This document shows, in pieces, positions 12,223 through 24,069 of a stretch of DNA of 64,000 nt. How positions within the stretch are numbered: the first letter of the stretch is position 1; each line of letters starts with the position of its first letter. Where the stretch lies: NCBI GenBank assembly GCA_037043235.1, contig JAWRVZ010000460.1, forward strand, positions 63,501 through 127,500. The letters run 5' to 3'. Source of the stretch: Rhodeus uyekii. Its lineage: Eukaryota; Chordata; Actinopteri; Cypriniformes; Acheilognathidae. A program made the translations under genes and the position numbers. Under the pieces are notes generated by a model. It worked only from the letters and a program-made list of their open reading frames with translations. It had not been told where the DNA came from and searched no databases.

Positions 12223-15200
12223 GTAAGGAAGGAGGTTTGAGGCCTCGTTGCGGCGCGTTTCTTTAAATGTGATTCATCATTCGCATGAGAGTTGAACTTA
12301 ATCTGTAATAATTGCCTGATAAAGTTTAGTTATATATCTGAGCGCCGTTTTTTAATGAATTTGATTGCGTCTCGTGTGCTTTGAGTCCTGTGACGTCACG
12401 TTCATGTCAGTCGCGATGTTTGTTGTTTAAATGTAACTGAATGTTGTTCGTTGTCGTGTGTGATGCAGACACGTGGTGTTACCGCGAGAACTGGCCAAAC
12501 AAGTGCCCAAATCCCACCTGATGTCTGAGGATGAGTGGAGGAGGCTGGGCGTGCAGCAATCACTGGGATGGGTGCATTACATGATCCACGAACCAGGTCT
12601 GTATTCACTCACTCACACACACACCCACCCATATACACACCCACACACACTCAGACTGACCACACATTCACACGCATGCTCACACATACACACTCACACA
12701 CAGACTATACTGACCATACACCCACTCACACATATACAGACTAAACTGACAACTCACACATACACACCCCCACACACATACATATATATACTCACACACA
12801 GACTATACTTACAACTCACACATATACACACACACACACACAGACTATACTGACCACATACACCCCCACACACATACATGTACACACACACTCGCACACA
12901 GACGATACTGACCAGTCACACATATACACACACACAGACTATACTGACCACTCACACATATACACACAGACTATACTGACCACACACACATATACACACA
13001 CAGACTATACTGACCACACACACATATACACATACACACAGACTATACTGACCACTCACACATATACACACACACACACAGACTATACTGACCACACACA
13101 CATATACACACACAGACTATACTGACCACACACACATATACACATACACACAGACTATACTGACCACTCACACATATACACACAGACTATACTGACCACA
13201 CACACATATACACACACAGACTATACTGACCACACACACATATACACATACACACAGACTATACTGACCACTCACACATATACACATACACACAGACTAT
13301 ACTGACCACACACACATATACACACACAGACTATACTGACCACACACACATATACACACACACAGACTATACTGACCACTCACACATATACACACAGACT
13401 ATACTGACCACACACACATATACACATACACACAGACTATACTGACCACTCACACATATACACACACACACAGACTATACTGACCACACACACACACACA
13501 CACACACTATACTATACCACACACATACATATACACATACACTCGCACAGAGATTATACTGACCACTCACACATATACACATACACACAGACTATACTGA
13601 CCACTCACACATATACACACACACACAGACTATACTGACCACACACACACACACTATACTATACCACACACATACATATACACATACACTCGCACAGAGA
13701 TTATACTGACCACTCACACATATACACATACACACAGACTATACTGACCACTCACACACACACACTCGCACACAGACGATACTGACCAGTCACACATATA
13801 CACACACACAGACTATACTGACCACTCACACATATACACACAGACTATACTGACCACACACACATATACACACACAGACTATACTGACCACTCACACACA
13901 CACACTCGCACACAGACGATACTGACCACTCACACATATACACACACACAGACTATACTGACCACTCACACATATACACACAGACTATACTGACCACACA
14001 CACATATACACACACAGACTATACTGACCACACACACATATACACATACACACAGACTATACTGACCACTCACACATATACACACACACAGACTATACTG
14101 ACCACACACACATATACACACACAGACTATACTGACCACACACACATATACACATACACTCGCACAGAGATTATACTGACCACTCACACATATAGTCAAG
14201 TCAAGTCAAGTCACCTTTATTTATATAGCGCTTTTTACAATGTAGATTGTTTCAAAGCAGCTTTACAGGAAAAACAATATAAACAAAGTTTGTTTGGCTG
14301 AACAGAAGCCCCAAAAGAGCAGGCGAATCAATACAATTGATGAATTTTAAGTGTTAAGTTTCCCCAACTGAGCAAGCCATAGGCGACAGCGGCAAGGAAA
14401 AAACTCCAGCATACACACACACTCTCACACACACAGACTATACTGACCTCACACACATATACATACACACACACACACTGAGACTATACTGACCACTCAC
14501 TGACTCTCATACAGACTCACACAATCATCAGAGTCAGCTGATCTCTGACCATGTGATCTCATGATTTCCCAATTTTATTAGTTAAATTACTCTAAGGATA
14601 GTTCACCCAAAACGTCCTCACACTCATGTCGTTCCGAACCCGTAACTCTTTTGTTAATATTCGGAACAAAAATTAAGATCTTTTTGATTTAATGTGAGCG
14701 CTTTCTGAACCTCCATTGACAGCTACACAACCACTGACGCTTCAAAGAGTTCATAAAATGAATCCATATGAATTCAGTCAAGCTTCAGCGAGAACCAGCG
14801 AGGTTCGTCCTCACGTTACGCGTCACGTTCGAGCTTAAAAAAGAGATTTGTTCTCGTGCATAAAGAAGGTTTTGTCAAGCTTGATGTTCGCTGATCAATA
14901 TTTATGTGTGAATAAAAGCCTAAATTCAATCTGTTCATTGTATAAAGCAGAGGTGCCCAAACTAGGGCCCGCGGCCACCTTTGATTTGGCCCGCCGAACT
15001 GTCCGAGGAGAGAGAGAGGGCGAGCACGAGCGCGAGATACCTTCGACACAGATTGTCATTTCTAATTTTACATAACAATTTTGTTTGTTTTATAGTTGAA
15101 CTACAACAGAGTAAACTGAAATTAAATGTAAATTTATTAAATGTATTGTAAATGCGCAATTCAAGGCGCAGAACTGCGTGCTTTGCGACACATGACGTCA

Positions 15201-16634
15201 ATAAACGTCAACAAATTAAACGCAATAATGGAGAAATCAAGGCAGTGGCACACAGACAAGAGATATTTTTTTTTTAAAGCTGGAGAAGATGAGTTTTTAT
15301 TCACAGAAGTCAAATCAAAGGCAATATGTCTAGTTTGTAAACAGTCTGTTGCTGTTTTAAGAGTATAATATCCGTCGTCATTATGAAACAAAACATTGTG
15401 CAGCTTTCTCAAAGTACAGCGGCGAGACGCGAAAACAGAGAACTTTGATCTGAACAGAGAGCGCTGCTACGACCTTCATCATCACTGATGCGGTCTCTGT
15501 TTGGCAGTACAGTGAATCCCTCGTTTATTGCGGTTAATGTGGACCGGAACTATCGCGATAGGTGAAAATCAGCGAAGTAGGATCAGCCAATCAGCTCACG
15601 GGATACATCCACTCGTGCTCTCATTGGTCGAGCTCACGCTGGGAACCAATCACGTGTCTTGCCTGAGTGCTGTGGGCGTGTTCAAAGCCTCTGAGATAGT
15701 TTCTCTCTTTGTCTGGCATCCTGGGAAACCGTTTCTCTCGCTTCACGAGGAAACAACGCTGCTTTCCGCAATACGGCTGTACATGGGGGTATTTTTTAAC
15801 TTTTATTTTTTGATGAATATTTTTTAAAAATCCGCTTCGCTGAGGCCGCGAAGTGGCGAGGGATTACTGTATCTACCTCTGCGAGCAGACTTTCAGTCTG
15901 ATGAACTTGAACAAGAGTAAACTAAGAAGCCAAATAACTGACTCTCACCTACACAATATCTTGTCTTTGTCTGTTAGTCAGCTACAGACCAATCTTCTGA
16001 AAAATAAGGACCAGCTTCATATCTCTCATTAGGTCACTGACATTGCAACCATATGGTTTTATTATTGATTGTGTATTTGGCACTGAACTGTTTTGTACAT
16101 TGAACACTTGGGGATTGTTGCCCATTTAAATTGTTCATTAAAATGCAAAGCTTTACAAATAAAACTGCATTAGTGAATCAGATTAAAGTTGTTTTATATT
16201 TATTTTAAATATGAAATAAACCCATAGCAACTTTAATGTAATACAATTTGATTTATGATGCAAAATTTACTTTTGGCCCACGGCTCTCAATCAAGTTTGA
16301 TTTTTGGCCCTTCATAGGAAAAAGTTTGGGCACCCCTGTATTAAAGTGATCGAGTCTCTTCAGAAAATGTTTAAACTGCTCAATTCAAAAACTGCATTTG
16401 CATTGCGTAGCTGTCAGAAAGCTTTCCGATTCTATCAAAATGATCCAAAGAAGAACAAAAGTCTTATGGGTTTGAACAACATGATGGCGAGTATTTAAGG
16501 ACAGAATTTTCATTTTTGGGTGAACTATCACTTAAAGTTTTGATCAAATAAAAATAAATAACACTTGCTTTTGGATTTATTTTTTTCCAGAACCTCATAT
16601 TCTGCTGTTTAGGAGACCTTTACCAAAACAATGA
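12164..16634 (+). CDS. cks2: Cks2, cyclin-dependent kinase regulatory subunit (complete, 3 exons)
   Basis: Cks proteins bind Cdk1/Cdk2 and a phosphothreonine on substrates, and promote multisite phosphorylation at mitosis. Exons are 12164-12222, 12469-12596 and 16591-16634, joined in phases 2 and 1, all with GT/AG borders, giving 76 residues. The start MAHKQIYYSDKY and the segment LPRELAKQVPKSHLMSEDEW identify Cks2 rather than Cks1, which begins MSHKQ and has LPKDIAK. Anion-pocket residues typical of Cks are present (Arg in EYRHV, the SLGWVHYMIHEPEPH hinge with the HEPEPHILLFRRPLP strand). The C-terminus stops at PLPKQ, about three residues shorter than human CKS2. The ATG context and homology both fix the start. 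Intron 2 (about 4 kb) is filled with repeats. Confidence 0.97.
12469..12596 (+). CDS. cks2: cks2 exon 2
   Basis: Acceptor GATGCAG, then HVVLPRELAKQVPKSH through WVHYMIHEP; donor CCAG|GTCTGT. A CA-rich repeat starts within about ten bases of the donor. Confidence 0.97.
12604..14195. repeat. CA-rich minisatellite in cks2 intron 2
   Basis: About 1.6 kb of (CA)n blocks punctuated by the recurring module CAGACTATACTGACCAC and ACACATATACACA, in higher-order units of roughly 30-60 bp. It resumes at 14411-14520 after an inserted interspersed repeat. Confidence 0.95.
14196..14410. repeat. Interspersed repeat inserted in the CA minisatellite
   Basis: Begins with tandem AAGTC, then CACCTTTATTTATATAGCGC, and ends in GCGGCAAGGAAAAAACTCC. 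This matches my memory of a very common teleost dispersed repeat tail; the family is not assigned. It splits the surrounding minisatellite. Confidence 0.6.
14948..16338 (+). mobile_element. Decayed hAT (Charlie-like) transposon
   Basis: Terminal inverted repeats CAGAGGTGCCCAAACT at 14948 and GTTTGGGCACCCCTG ending at 16338, with imperfect 8-bp flanks (GTATAAAG / TATTAAAG). Remnants of a transposase are visible: a zinc-finger-like N-terminal piece (KAICLVCKQSVAV, about 15318-15356) and, after the inserted MITE, a broken C-terminal dimerisation region (LNKSKLRSQITDSHLHNILS in shifted frames, about 15900-15965). The catalytic core is missing and the reading frame is broken, so it is non-autonomous. 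Confidence 0.8.
15510..15869. mobile_element. Tigger-like MITE nested inside the hAT element
   Basis: Starts CAGTGAATCCCTCG and ends CGAGGGATTACTG, flanked by TA on both sides (15508-15509, 15870-15871), the Tc1/mariner/pogo target site. It separates the two halves of the hAT transposase remnant, so it inserted later. Confidence 0.85.
16591..16634 (+). CDS. cks2: cks2 exon 3
   Basis: Acceptor TTTTTTCCAG, then EPHILLFRRPLPKQ and TGA at 16632-16634. Confidence 0.96.
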
Positions 16635-16869
16635 CAGTGACGAGTGTCGCCTGCTCTTCGGGAACATTCCTCTGTTTGAATGTGATGTTCAGTGAATACT
16701 GGAGACTTTCACCTCGTTTCTGGACTCCTGTGACCGCCATTTATGCTTGGACAGAATCAAAGGATTATGGGATATTTTCAGTGAAATTTCAAGGGCTCTT
16801 AACTAAAAAGAAAAACCTTAAAAACCCAAGTGCCTCTCTGGGTGAAGCCAAATGTGTGTGAGTGTGTTG

Positions 16870-16875
16870 AATAAA
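16870..16875 (+). terminator. cks2 poly(A) signal
   Basis: AATAAA about 235 bp after the cks2 stop codon, followed by GT-rich sequence. Confidence 0.75.
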
Positions 16876-19640
16876 AGTCTGTGATGCATCATCTGTGTTT
16901 AGAAACCTAAATCAGTGTTTTATGGCTGAGCTAAAGGACAATGCAAATAATTTTGGGGGATATAAAATGTACTGTATACTAAAGGGTGATCATTTGTGTG
17001 CATTGAGGAAAGGATGAGTATTGTTAATTTGCATTATTTCTTTAGGGAAGGCAATGTACTGTTTAAATGGAGATACATTACTTGAACGGTAGTTCTAGAA
17101 GAGCCGTAATGAGCACTATCAGCAACAGCGCTTCATGAAAACAGGCCTTTTATCACAACATTACTCTTCAGAAACAATAGAATTGACTTTATTCTTGCTG
17201 CTCTTTATAATAAAATGGAAATGCCGCCTCAAACTTGTTTTTTTCTCTACTCAACTCTCACCACACGGTGGCGCCACATCGCAACTAATGCTAGAAACTA
17301 TATTTCCAGTTTCAATCGAATAACAAGCTGTAGCTCGTAATTTTAGGATGAACCATTCGTGTTGTATTGCTCGCTTTTTGCTTTAAATATGAATGTCAAT
17401 ATTTGTCAATTATAATAATAGAATGAAATGCATTTTAGTCAGTGTTTCTCGCCATGTTTTACGTGATCTAAAAGCTCCACCTCAGTTTTATTCTCCTCAG
17501 TTATTTTTCCAACTCAAACTAATGTTTCGCTAACGTTCTTAATGTAACTTTTTTTGAAACTTTCGAATGTTCAAAACGAGCGAACATTCCATCTCATCAT
17601 TTTGCAAACATTTTTGGAACGTTACTTTTGAATGTTCTCTTAACATTCTGAAAGACCTAAAAACATTAGGTGAAAGTCCGAATACATCGTTTCAGGAAAC
17701 AAAGAGCATTGTCCAAACGTTGTATTAATGTTACTGGCGGAACGTTTGTTCATAACTTTGAGAGAAACTTGTAAAAACACGCATATATGATGGCAGATCA
17801 GGAAAGATTGGGATATTATTTTTTGGAGGGAAGCTGTGCTGTGTTTAAAGTATTGAAAGAAATGAATATTTTAATTAGTTACCTTTTACACTTTTACCCG
17901 TTTCATTATTTGGTCTGACTGAAACATTACAGTTTCCTAACAGTTAATGCAGATTTGACTGAATGTTGCTGCTAAATATCCAGACATCCTTCCTGCCTTT
18001 ACCTAAAACACATCCAAGACTGTCACAGTGACAAAAGCCATTTGTTTTGGACTCTAAATAAAACAGGGCTGTTGATTGATAAAGCTGTGGATCATAAATT
18101 ATCGACGTAAAGATGCTTAAGTATGTGTTTAATCAGAGTGAGCCTTCATGAAATACACAGCCTTAAACTCCCTCACCTGTGGCTGGATCTCTCTCATTTC
18201 CGGTTTCTGAAGACCACTTCCTGTATGTGGCAAAATATGCTCCTGATGAACGCAGCAGGAGCTGAAAGAGTGAAAACCACTCGCTTTCATTTGCTCCCAT
18301 CGCAAAGATGTTTTTAAATGAATGCATTTGAGAATCTGGTGGGTAAACGAGATTCATATCGGGAATTTAAATATGCGTTTAAAACATTTTACAGCAACGT
18401 TATTTAAAGCAACTTACAGGTTTAAAATGTTGCACGCATTGGCCAAAAGTGATGTCCGTTTTATAACCACTGATTAAATATTATTCAAATGTATTAAAGA
18501 TTTTGTGAGTACAATGAGTTATGCCTGGAATCAATTGTTTTATGTGTCACAATGCAGTTAAGCATGAAAAATTGTCCTGACTTCATTTTTGGCAAGGCTC
18601 TCATAAAAAATGTGAGCTTTTCTATAAGCTCTTGTTTGTTTTTGGCACCGTGAAATACAACCTGTAGATGTAGTTTGTCTTTTTTGCCAAATAATTTTCT
18701 CAGATAAATATCTTAATCAATTTGAATGTTTTGTTCTTCCCTCATATTTAAAAAAATATCATATTTACTTTAATAAAACTTGTAGAGTCATTAAAAAAAA
18801 AACAAATATCCACTCTCTCTGGAGACTTTTGGCCAATGCAAGTTTTCAAAACATTGGTTGATGATCTATGAGATTTCAAAGTTGTATGTATAATATCTGT
18901 CTACGTTTGATTTTCATGCAGAAGGTTGAATGTAAACCAGTAAAGACATTGAAATACATTTAGAGGTTTAAACAAAGGTTATAATAGGCTGTTAAGAGTT
19001 ATGGGGACAAAATGTCCCCACAATATCCAAAATCCTTGACCTTGTGGGGACATTTTTTGACCCCCATGAAGAAACAGTGCAGAAAGTTTCATGTGACGGG
19101 CAGGTTTAGGGTTCAGCAAGGGGAGAAAACATACAGTTTATACAGTATAAAATGTTTTTGCTTGTGGAAAGCATATGTGCGTTATAGTACGCAACCCATA
19201 GAGGTCATCCGTCTGGATCAGCTGCGAAAAAAGCAGGTTGATTGATTTGTCTTTTATTGGCAGCTGGTTGTGTTAGTTAACAGTGGAAGAAGTCAGGAAG
19301 AGGATGAAGACGGCATTGACCTTCATATGGAGAGGAGCCACACGACTCCACTTGAGTTGTGCAAACAACCTGAATGTAATAATGAAGAGATAAGAGAGAT
19401 TCTGGGGCAGTGAATGATTAGTGATTTCATATATATGCGCTCAAAACAGATGTAGTGGTTGTGCAAATGCTCCAGAAACATTAATCATGTTTTTTAAAGT
19501 CTCTGAAAAATTATATTATTTATTGTGGCAACCACTAATTTGGAGGACAAATCTAGCAACCTTCTTAATATGCTTTTAAAATCGGCTTAGATAAACACAC
19601 AGGATTATTTAAACATGAGGTTCAGGTATTTAACAAACTA
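16876..19640. other. Intergenic region, no gene seen
   Basis: AT-rich. Around 17500-17760 there are many copies of a degenerate AACGTT/GAACGTT motif, typical of a fish dispersed repeat. A GGGGACA/TGTCCCC repeat lies at about 18998-19120. No exon or RNA gene recognised. Confidence 0.6.
18998..19120. repeat. GGGGACA…TGTCCCC dispersed repeat
   Basis: Contains ATGGGGACAAAATGTCCCCA, a short palindrome, then TTGTGGGGACATT and GGGCAGGTTTAGGGTT. This pattern is common across teleost introns; family not assigned. Confidence 0.6.
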
Positions 19641-20659
19641 CAGTAATACCTCAAGATACGAGCGTCCCGACATACGAGTATTCCAAGATACGAGCAAGCC
19701 TTCGGGCAGATTTTTGCTTCTAGATACGAGTAAATATTTGAGATAAGAGCACGCGTACTGACTCACGTTCACTTCACGTGTTCGCTGACTTCTGTATGCA
19801 TCGCCCGCGAGTAGCTGATTTTCTCTCTAATTTGTGCATTATTCTTCATAATAGCGATGAGTTGTGAGAAGAAGAAACGCATGATGACCGTGGAAATGAA
19901 GCATGAAATTGTGGATAAATATGAGCTGGTGCCGTGAGTGATCAGGAGCATCAGGAGTTGATCGAGATACAGACGATGAACATACGCAGGTGTTGCAGGA
20001 GGAGGAGGAGGAGGATGAACGGAGGAAAACATTTCTACAAGTGAAATTAAGGAATTGACAGCTGTGTGGCTGAAGGTTTCTGATTTCATTGAAAAGAAAC
20101 ACCCTGATAAATCGTCTACTGGTAGTGCTTCGGCACTTTTTGACGACACGTGCCATACTTATTAATAAAGGAAGACAGAAACAAATCTCGCTCGATAGGT
20201 ATTTCGTTAAAAGGTCTGCGCCAAGTGAAAGTGAGGGTAGTCAGGCGAAAAAAGGAAAGAAAACAAATTGAAAAAGCAAAACAATAATATAAAATAGAAA
20301 AGTTTAAGTTCAGTTAATTTAAATTTATGTAAGTTGCGTAGTGTTTGTGTAAGTTACGATAGGGAATCAAGTGTCTGCGTAACAAACCCCTCCTCCGTAC
20401 CTGCTGCTTCTGTCTGTAAAAACATATTAAAACCAGATTTTATTTGATATCACATGAATCCTTACACTGTATACATTTACTATAACTGTGTGTGAGTGTC
20501 TATCAATAAAAAACATGTTTTTTCCCATTGTTACGGATCTGGAACGGATTCATTTGTTTTCCATTATTTCTTATGGGAAAACATGATTCTAGATACGAGC
20601 AATTCGAGTTGCGATCTCCGCCCTGGAACGGATTATGCTCGTATCTCGAGGTATTACTG
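19641..20659 (+). mobile_element. Tigger/pogo-like transposon, copy 1 (non-autonomous)
   Basis: Inverted ends CAGTAATACCTCAAGATACG and the complement of CGAGGTATTACTG, with TA on the left and CA (mutated) on the right. Inside is a relic of a CENP-B-type DNA-binding start (CEKKKRMMTVEMKHEIVDKY, 19864-19923), broken by stops. The catalytic region is deleted. It is nearly colinear with the copy at 45405-46443. Confidence 0.85.
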
Positions 20660-20776
20660 CACTACAAACATAAATATTGCTTTCACTAACATGAGCCGTT
20701 GTCATTTGCTCTCGAAGGATGGAAGGGCTGCAAATAGAAGCGTTCAAACAGTCATAGAAAGCAGTTGTCATCAGCC

Positions 20777-20979
20777 TCAGACGCCCGTCTCACTGTCTGC
20801 ACCTGTCTCACTGCGTACGTCCTCGACAACTGTCTTAAACAGCCTGGAATCCCAAACATTCGCGGATGGGATCTCTGATCCAGGAACAGGAACAGACTGA
20901 CGGACACGGAGCCGCTGTGTGTGTTTGCATCATGGGACTGAAGCACCACAGTCCAGCAGTGTGTGTGAAAGAGAGAGAG

Positions 20980-21010
<31 letters not shown>

Positions 21011-23681
21011 AAGTGCTCTCGCCCAAGCATCCGTCCCTAGAGTCAGAAAACTATGCCATGATGAGCGATAATGACCCGGTTTAGAGAACACCCTGTCCAT
21101 CGCAGGTCTTCTACAGGACAAGAGCAACAATCATTCCCATCTTTTCATTTCTTTCAGGAAATTTGCTCTAAAAATCAAAAAAAGTTATGATTTTCCCCTC
21201 ACCCATGCTTTCTTCCACTCCTGCAGGAGTGCGTTGTGCTCCGACAGAGCGATTCTCCACTGATTGGCATCTGTGTGAGGAACAGCGGCGTCGTCTGAGA
21301 GGAAACACGTCATGTTACGGCCCGTCATACGTCACAAACCACACAACTCAAGACTCAAGGCGGTCGGAGGAAAAGCTTTACCTCTGCTGTCGAGCCGAAG
21401 GTCGACTTGTGAGGCGTCACTTCCCGTTTCGGACACTGCCGTACACTCATACTGGACGTCTTCATTCAAAGCGTCCTCCTTCAGCCAGCTGTTCACCAGC
21501 ACGGCATCATGGGAAAGGGTGCGTCTGTATTCAAAGACGGGAGTCTCGAGTCTCCGGCCATTTATGTGCCACTCAACACTTAAATCTCTAGGACCTGCAG
21601 GAAAACTGCACTTACACTCAGAGCTGCAACACGAACACACACAGGGGATTTACACACACAACTGAAAGCAAGTCATGCTGTTTGTGCAAGAACACACACT
21701 CTCAAACTACATGCATTCATACTAATCATGAACCATGTGTTTGCAATGCATTCAGTTAAACCAATTAATTAATGTTTTAAATTCAAATTAAATTTTAAAA
21801 TGTTTTAAGTGTTTTAAGTGTTTCCAGGTTCAATACAAACTGGATTTAGTTTCACCACAAGATTTAAAAAAAGAAAGAAAAAGAGGTAATTGTGCATTTA
21901 TATTTGAGAATTGCGAGAAATTTAATCAAAATGGCAAGTTATAAAAACAGAATTGCAAGATTTAAACCCGGAATTGCAAAATATGGACTTGGAATTGCGA
22001 GTTAAAAGCTGAATTGTGAAAAATAAAGTCAGAAGTGCAGGATATAAACTATGAGTCATATAAAAGTCAGAATTAGATAAAAAGTCGCAATTCCCTTTTT
22101 TATTCTGTGGTGGAAACAAGTTTCCTTACATTCTGACTGGTTTGTCTCAAAAAACATTTTACACAATAAAATCCATTTTAACAGCTTTGAAAAGACACAG
22201 AGCACATGTGCATCCAATATTTCCACCTGGTTAGTCTCACAACATAGGGACAAAAAAGGGACTGTTATAGATAGAAAATATTATTTTGTGATGAATAACA
22301 GTTTAAAAAAAAAGAGCTCTACCTCTTAAGCCGTCTTTGCTCAAATACATTTACATTTATATATTATCCAAAGTGACTTAATGTACATTTAAATATTCAT
22401 TTGATCCGATCATGATCTGGCAATCGAACCCATGACCTTTGCATTATGGCTCTACTTACACAACACAATTAATTTAAAGTGCTTCAGCAAAAATATGAGC
22501 TTCACGTCTCTGCTTCTGAAATGTCTGGTGCAACAGAGATTACCTTTGTAAGCGCACTATTGCAAACGTTTTCCAAACTGAAGCCGAGTTCTCGTCTCTT
22601 CCGACTGACAGTCTCACTTTAAACATGAATGTCACACACATTTATGCCACTGATTCACTGACCTCGCTTGATAATGTAATAGATCTCGTCGTGGGAAATG
22701 ATAGCATGATGTGGTTTCAAACATGAGTTATCCATCAGCTCACAACCTTTGAGAGTTTGGGGAGTGGAGCACTTTTTTCTCATTTCATCATATCAGAATG
22801 ATTTGTGAAGATCATGTGACACTGAAGACTGGAGTAATGATGCTGAAAATACAACTTTCATCACAGGAATACATTACTTTTGACAATATATTACAGTAGA
22901 AAATAATTATTTTATATGTTAATAATAATAATTCACAATTTTACTTTTTTTTCCGTATTTTTGATTAAATAATCAAAGCAAGAGAACAAGACAGACTTCA
23001 TTTAAAAAACACTAAAATATCTTCACAATCAAAGACCAATCACGACAGACTGACCATCTGACCAATCAGAGCTGAGCAGACTCTCAGAGAGGCGGGGTTT
23101 ATTAATTGTTTCAGACACTGAGAGAAAGAGCTGATGCTGCAATGGATATTATGAGAAAATTAAAGTGTTTTTTTTTTACTTGAATGAATATAATTATATT
23201 GTAGGAGACCTGCAAAAAAAAAACGAGGAACCTATAAAATAACATCATAGAACCAATATAATCGTATAACATACAGCTTCAGCAACACAATAAACAGCAT
23301 TTCACATCTTGTTGCAGTTCAAACATTTATTCAGGCTCTCTAGCAAAAAGATTTGAAGAAAATGTGTACAACTTCAGTTTTCTTATGTACATATATATTT
23401 ACACTGTACACGACTGGTGCTGAAAGTGCTCGTGATTCGAGGAACGTCCGTCAGTCCAACACTTTCTTTCACAGAATCACACTCGCGGATCCAGCCAAAG
23501 CAAAAGCACAACCATAAGCATAAATTAAGATCTGAACAGAAATCATAAAATGATTTACTATCAAATAAATGTGCAGCAAACTAAAGAAGCGAATGTCTTA
23601 ATTAATGGTTCTTAATGCATTTCTTGAAAGAAGTAAAGGAAATTGTAAGTTTTAGGGATCAGATGGTGTGCAGAACATGCA

Positions 23682-23726
<45 letters not shown>

Positions 23727-24069
23727 GTCTCAATACTCTTCTAATGACTTCCTCTCTTAAAATCAGAGTCCTCGCCAATCAGAAAGTGCAGGAGGAGGGA
23801 AAGAAAGGCAGACGTCGGAGTATTGAGACAAAGACTGGTGAGAGAGTGAGCGGAGACACACGGGTCAGAGGTCAAAGGTACCACTCACCCAAGGCCAGGC
23901 AGAAGAGCAGAAAGGCCTGGTGAGGGTGAACGGCCCAGGACTGCTCCCTCAAGAGAGGGGGGATCAGCCGAGGCCCCTCCACACCCCTCCACCCGCAGCA
24001 AGAGGAAGGGAGGACAGAGGGGCGTCCGCCGGAGGACGGGACATCGACGGGGGGAGGAGGAACGGCCAA
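20777..24069 (-). CDS. Unrecognised small Ig-domain protein, probably secreted (5-exon model)
   Basis: Model exons are 23889-24069, 22663-22746, 22544-22616, 21382-21623 and 20777-20874. All have GT donors and AG acceptors, and phases 1, 1, 2, 1 join without a stop, giving 225 residues. Exon 1 ends in a hydrophobic run (AFLLFCLALG, residues 52-61) that could be a signal segment, though the 50 residues before it are unusually long. Exon 4 is an Ig fold: Cys118, Trp131 (VEWHINGRR) and DVQYEC with Cys173. The last exon is short and acidic. Weak points are that intron 2 is only 46 nt (about 58 nt with an alternative acceptor) and that I recognise no family. It could also be an alternative 3' part of a neighbouring gene. 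It lies where human has SECISBP2, to which it is not similar. Confidence 0.45.
21382..21623 (-). CDS. Ig-domain exon
   Basis: The best-supported exon of the model. The acceptor is GTTCGTGTTGCAG and the donor is AGAG|GTAAAG. The frame encodes SSECKCSFPAGPRDLSVEW … VLVNSWLKEDAL … DVQYECTAVSETGSDASQ, the C…W…DxxYxC layout of an Ig C2/I-set domain. An open frame on the opposite strand is a shadow. Confidence 0.7.
22345..22460 (-). repeat. tRNA-derived SINE, copy 2 (degenerate)
   Basis: Retains ATTATCCAAAGTGACTTA and the B-box complement GGCAATCGAACCCATGACC in the same order as the copy at 5673. Confidence 0.6.
22790..23000. repeat. Fragment of the dispersed repeat that gave rise to the 112-bp arrays
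   Basis: Contains GATCATGTGACACTGAAGAC, TCATCACAGGAATACATTAC and TTGATTAAATAA in the order seen at the edge of the 112-bp array near 50520-50640 (inverted). Confidence 0.55.
23683..23724. repeat. (CA)n microsatellite
   Basis: Near-pure CA dinucleotide run. Confidence 0.95.

Larger units (their letters stand above)
14592..16536. mobile_element. Outer MITE-like element of a three-level nest
   Basis: Inverted ends: GGATAGTTCACCCAAAA near 14595 and TTTTGGGTGAACTATC near 16515. The inner part (CTCATGTCGTTCCGAACCCG) matches a dispersed fish repeat. It is interrupted by the hAT element at 14948-16338. Confidence 0.65.

Noticed and set aside
15528..15827. 99-codon open frame
   Set aside because: Lies wholly inside the non-coding Tigger MITE (15510-15869).
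19769..20149. Minus-strand open frames of 105-126 codons, repeated near 45591-45929
   Set aside because: They are antisense shadows of the Tigger-like relic and recur only because the transposon recurs.
21187..21665. Plus-strand open frames of 117-134 codons
   Set aside because: Antisense to the Ig exon, with no motif; the minus-strand reading has splice sites and an Ig pattern.
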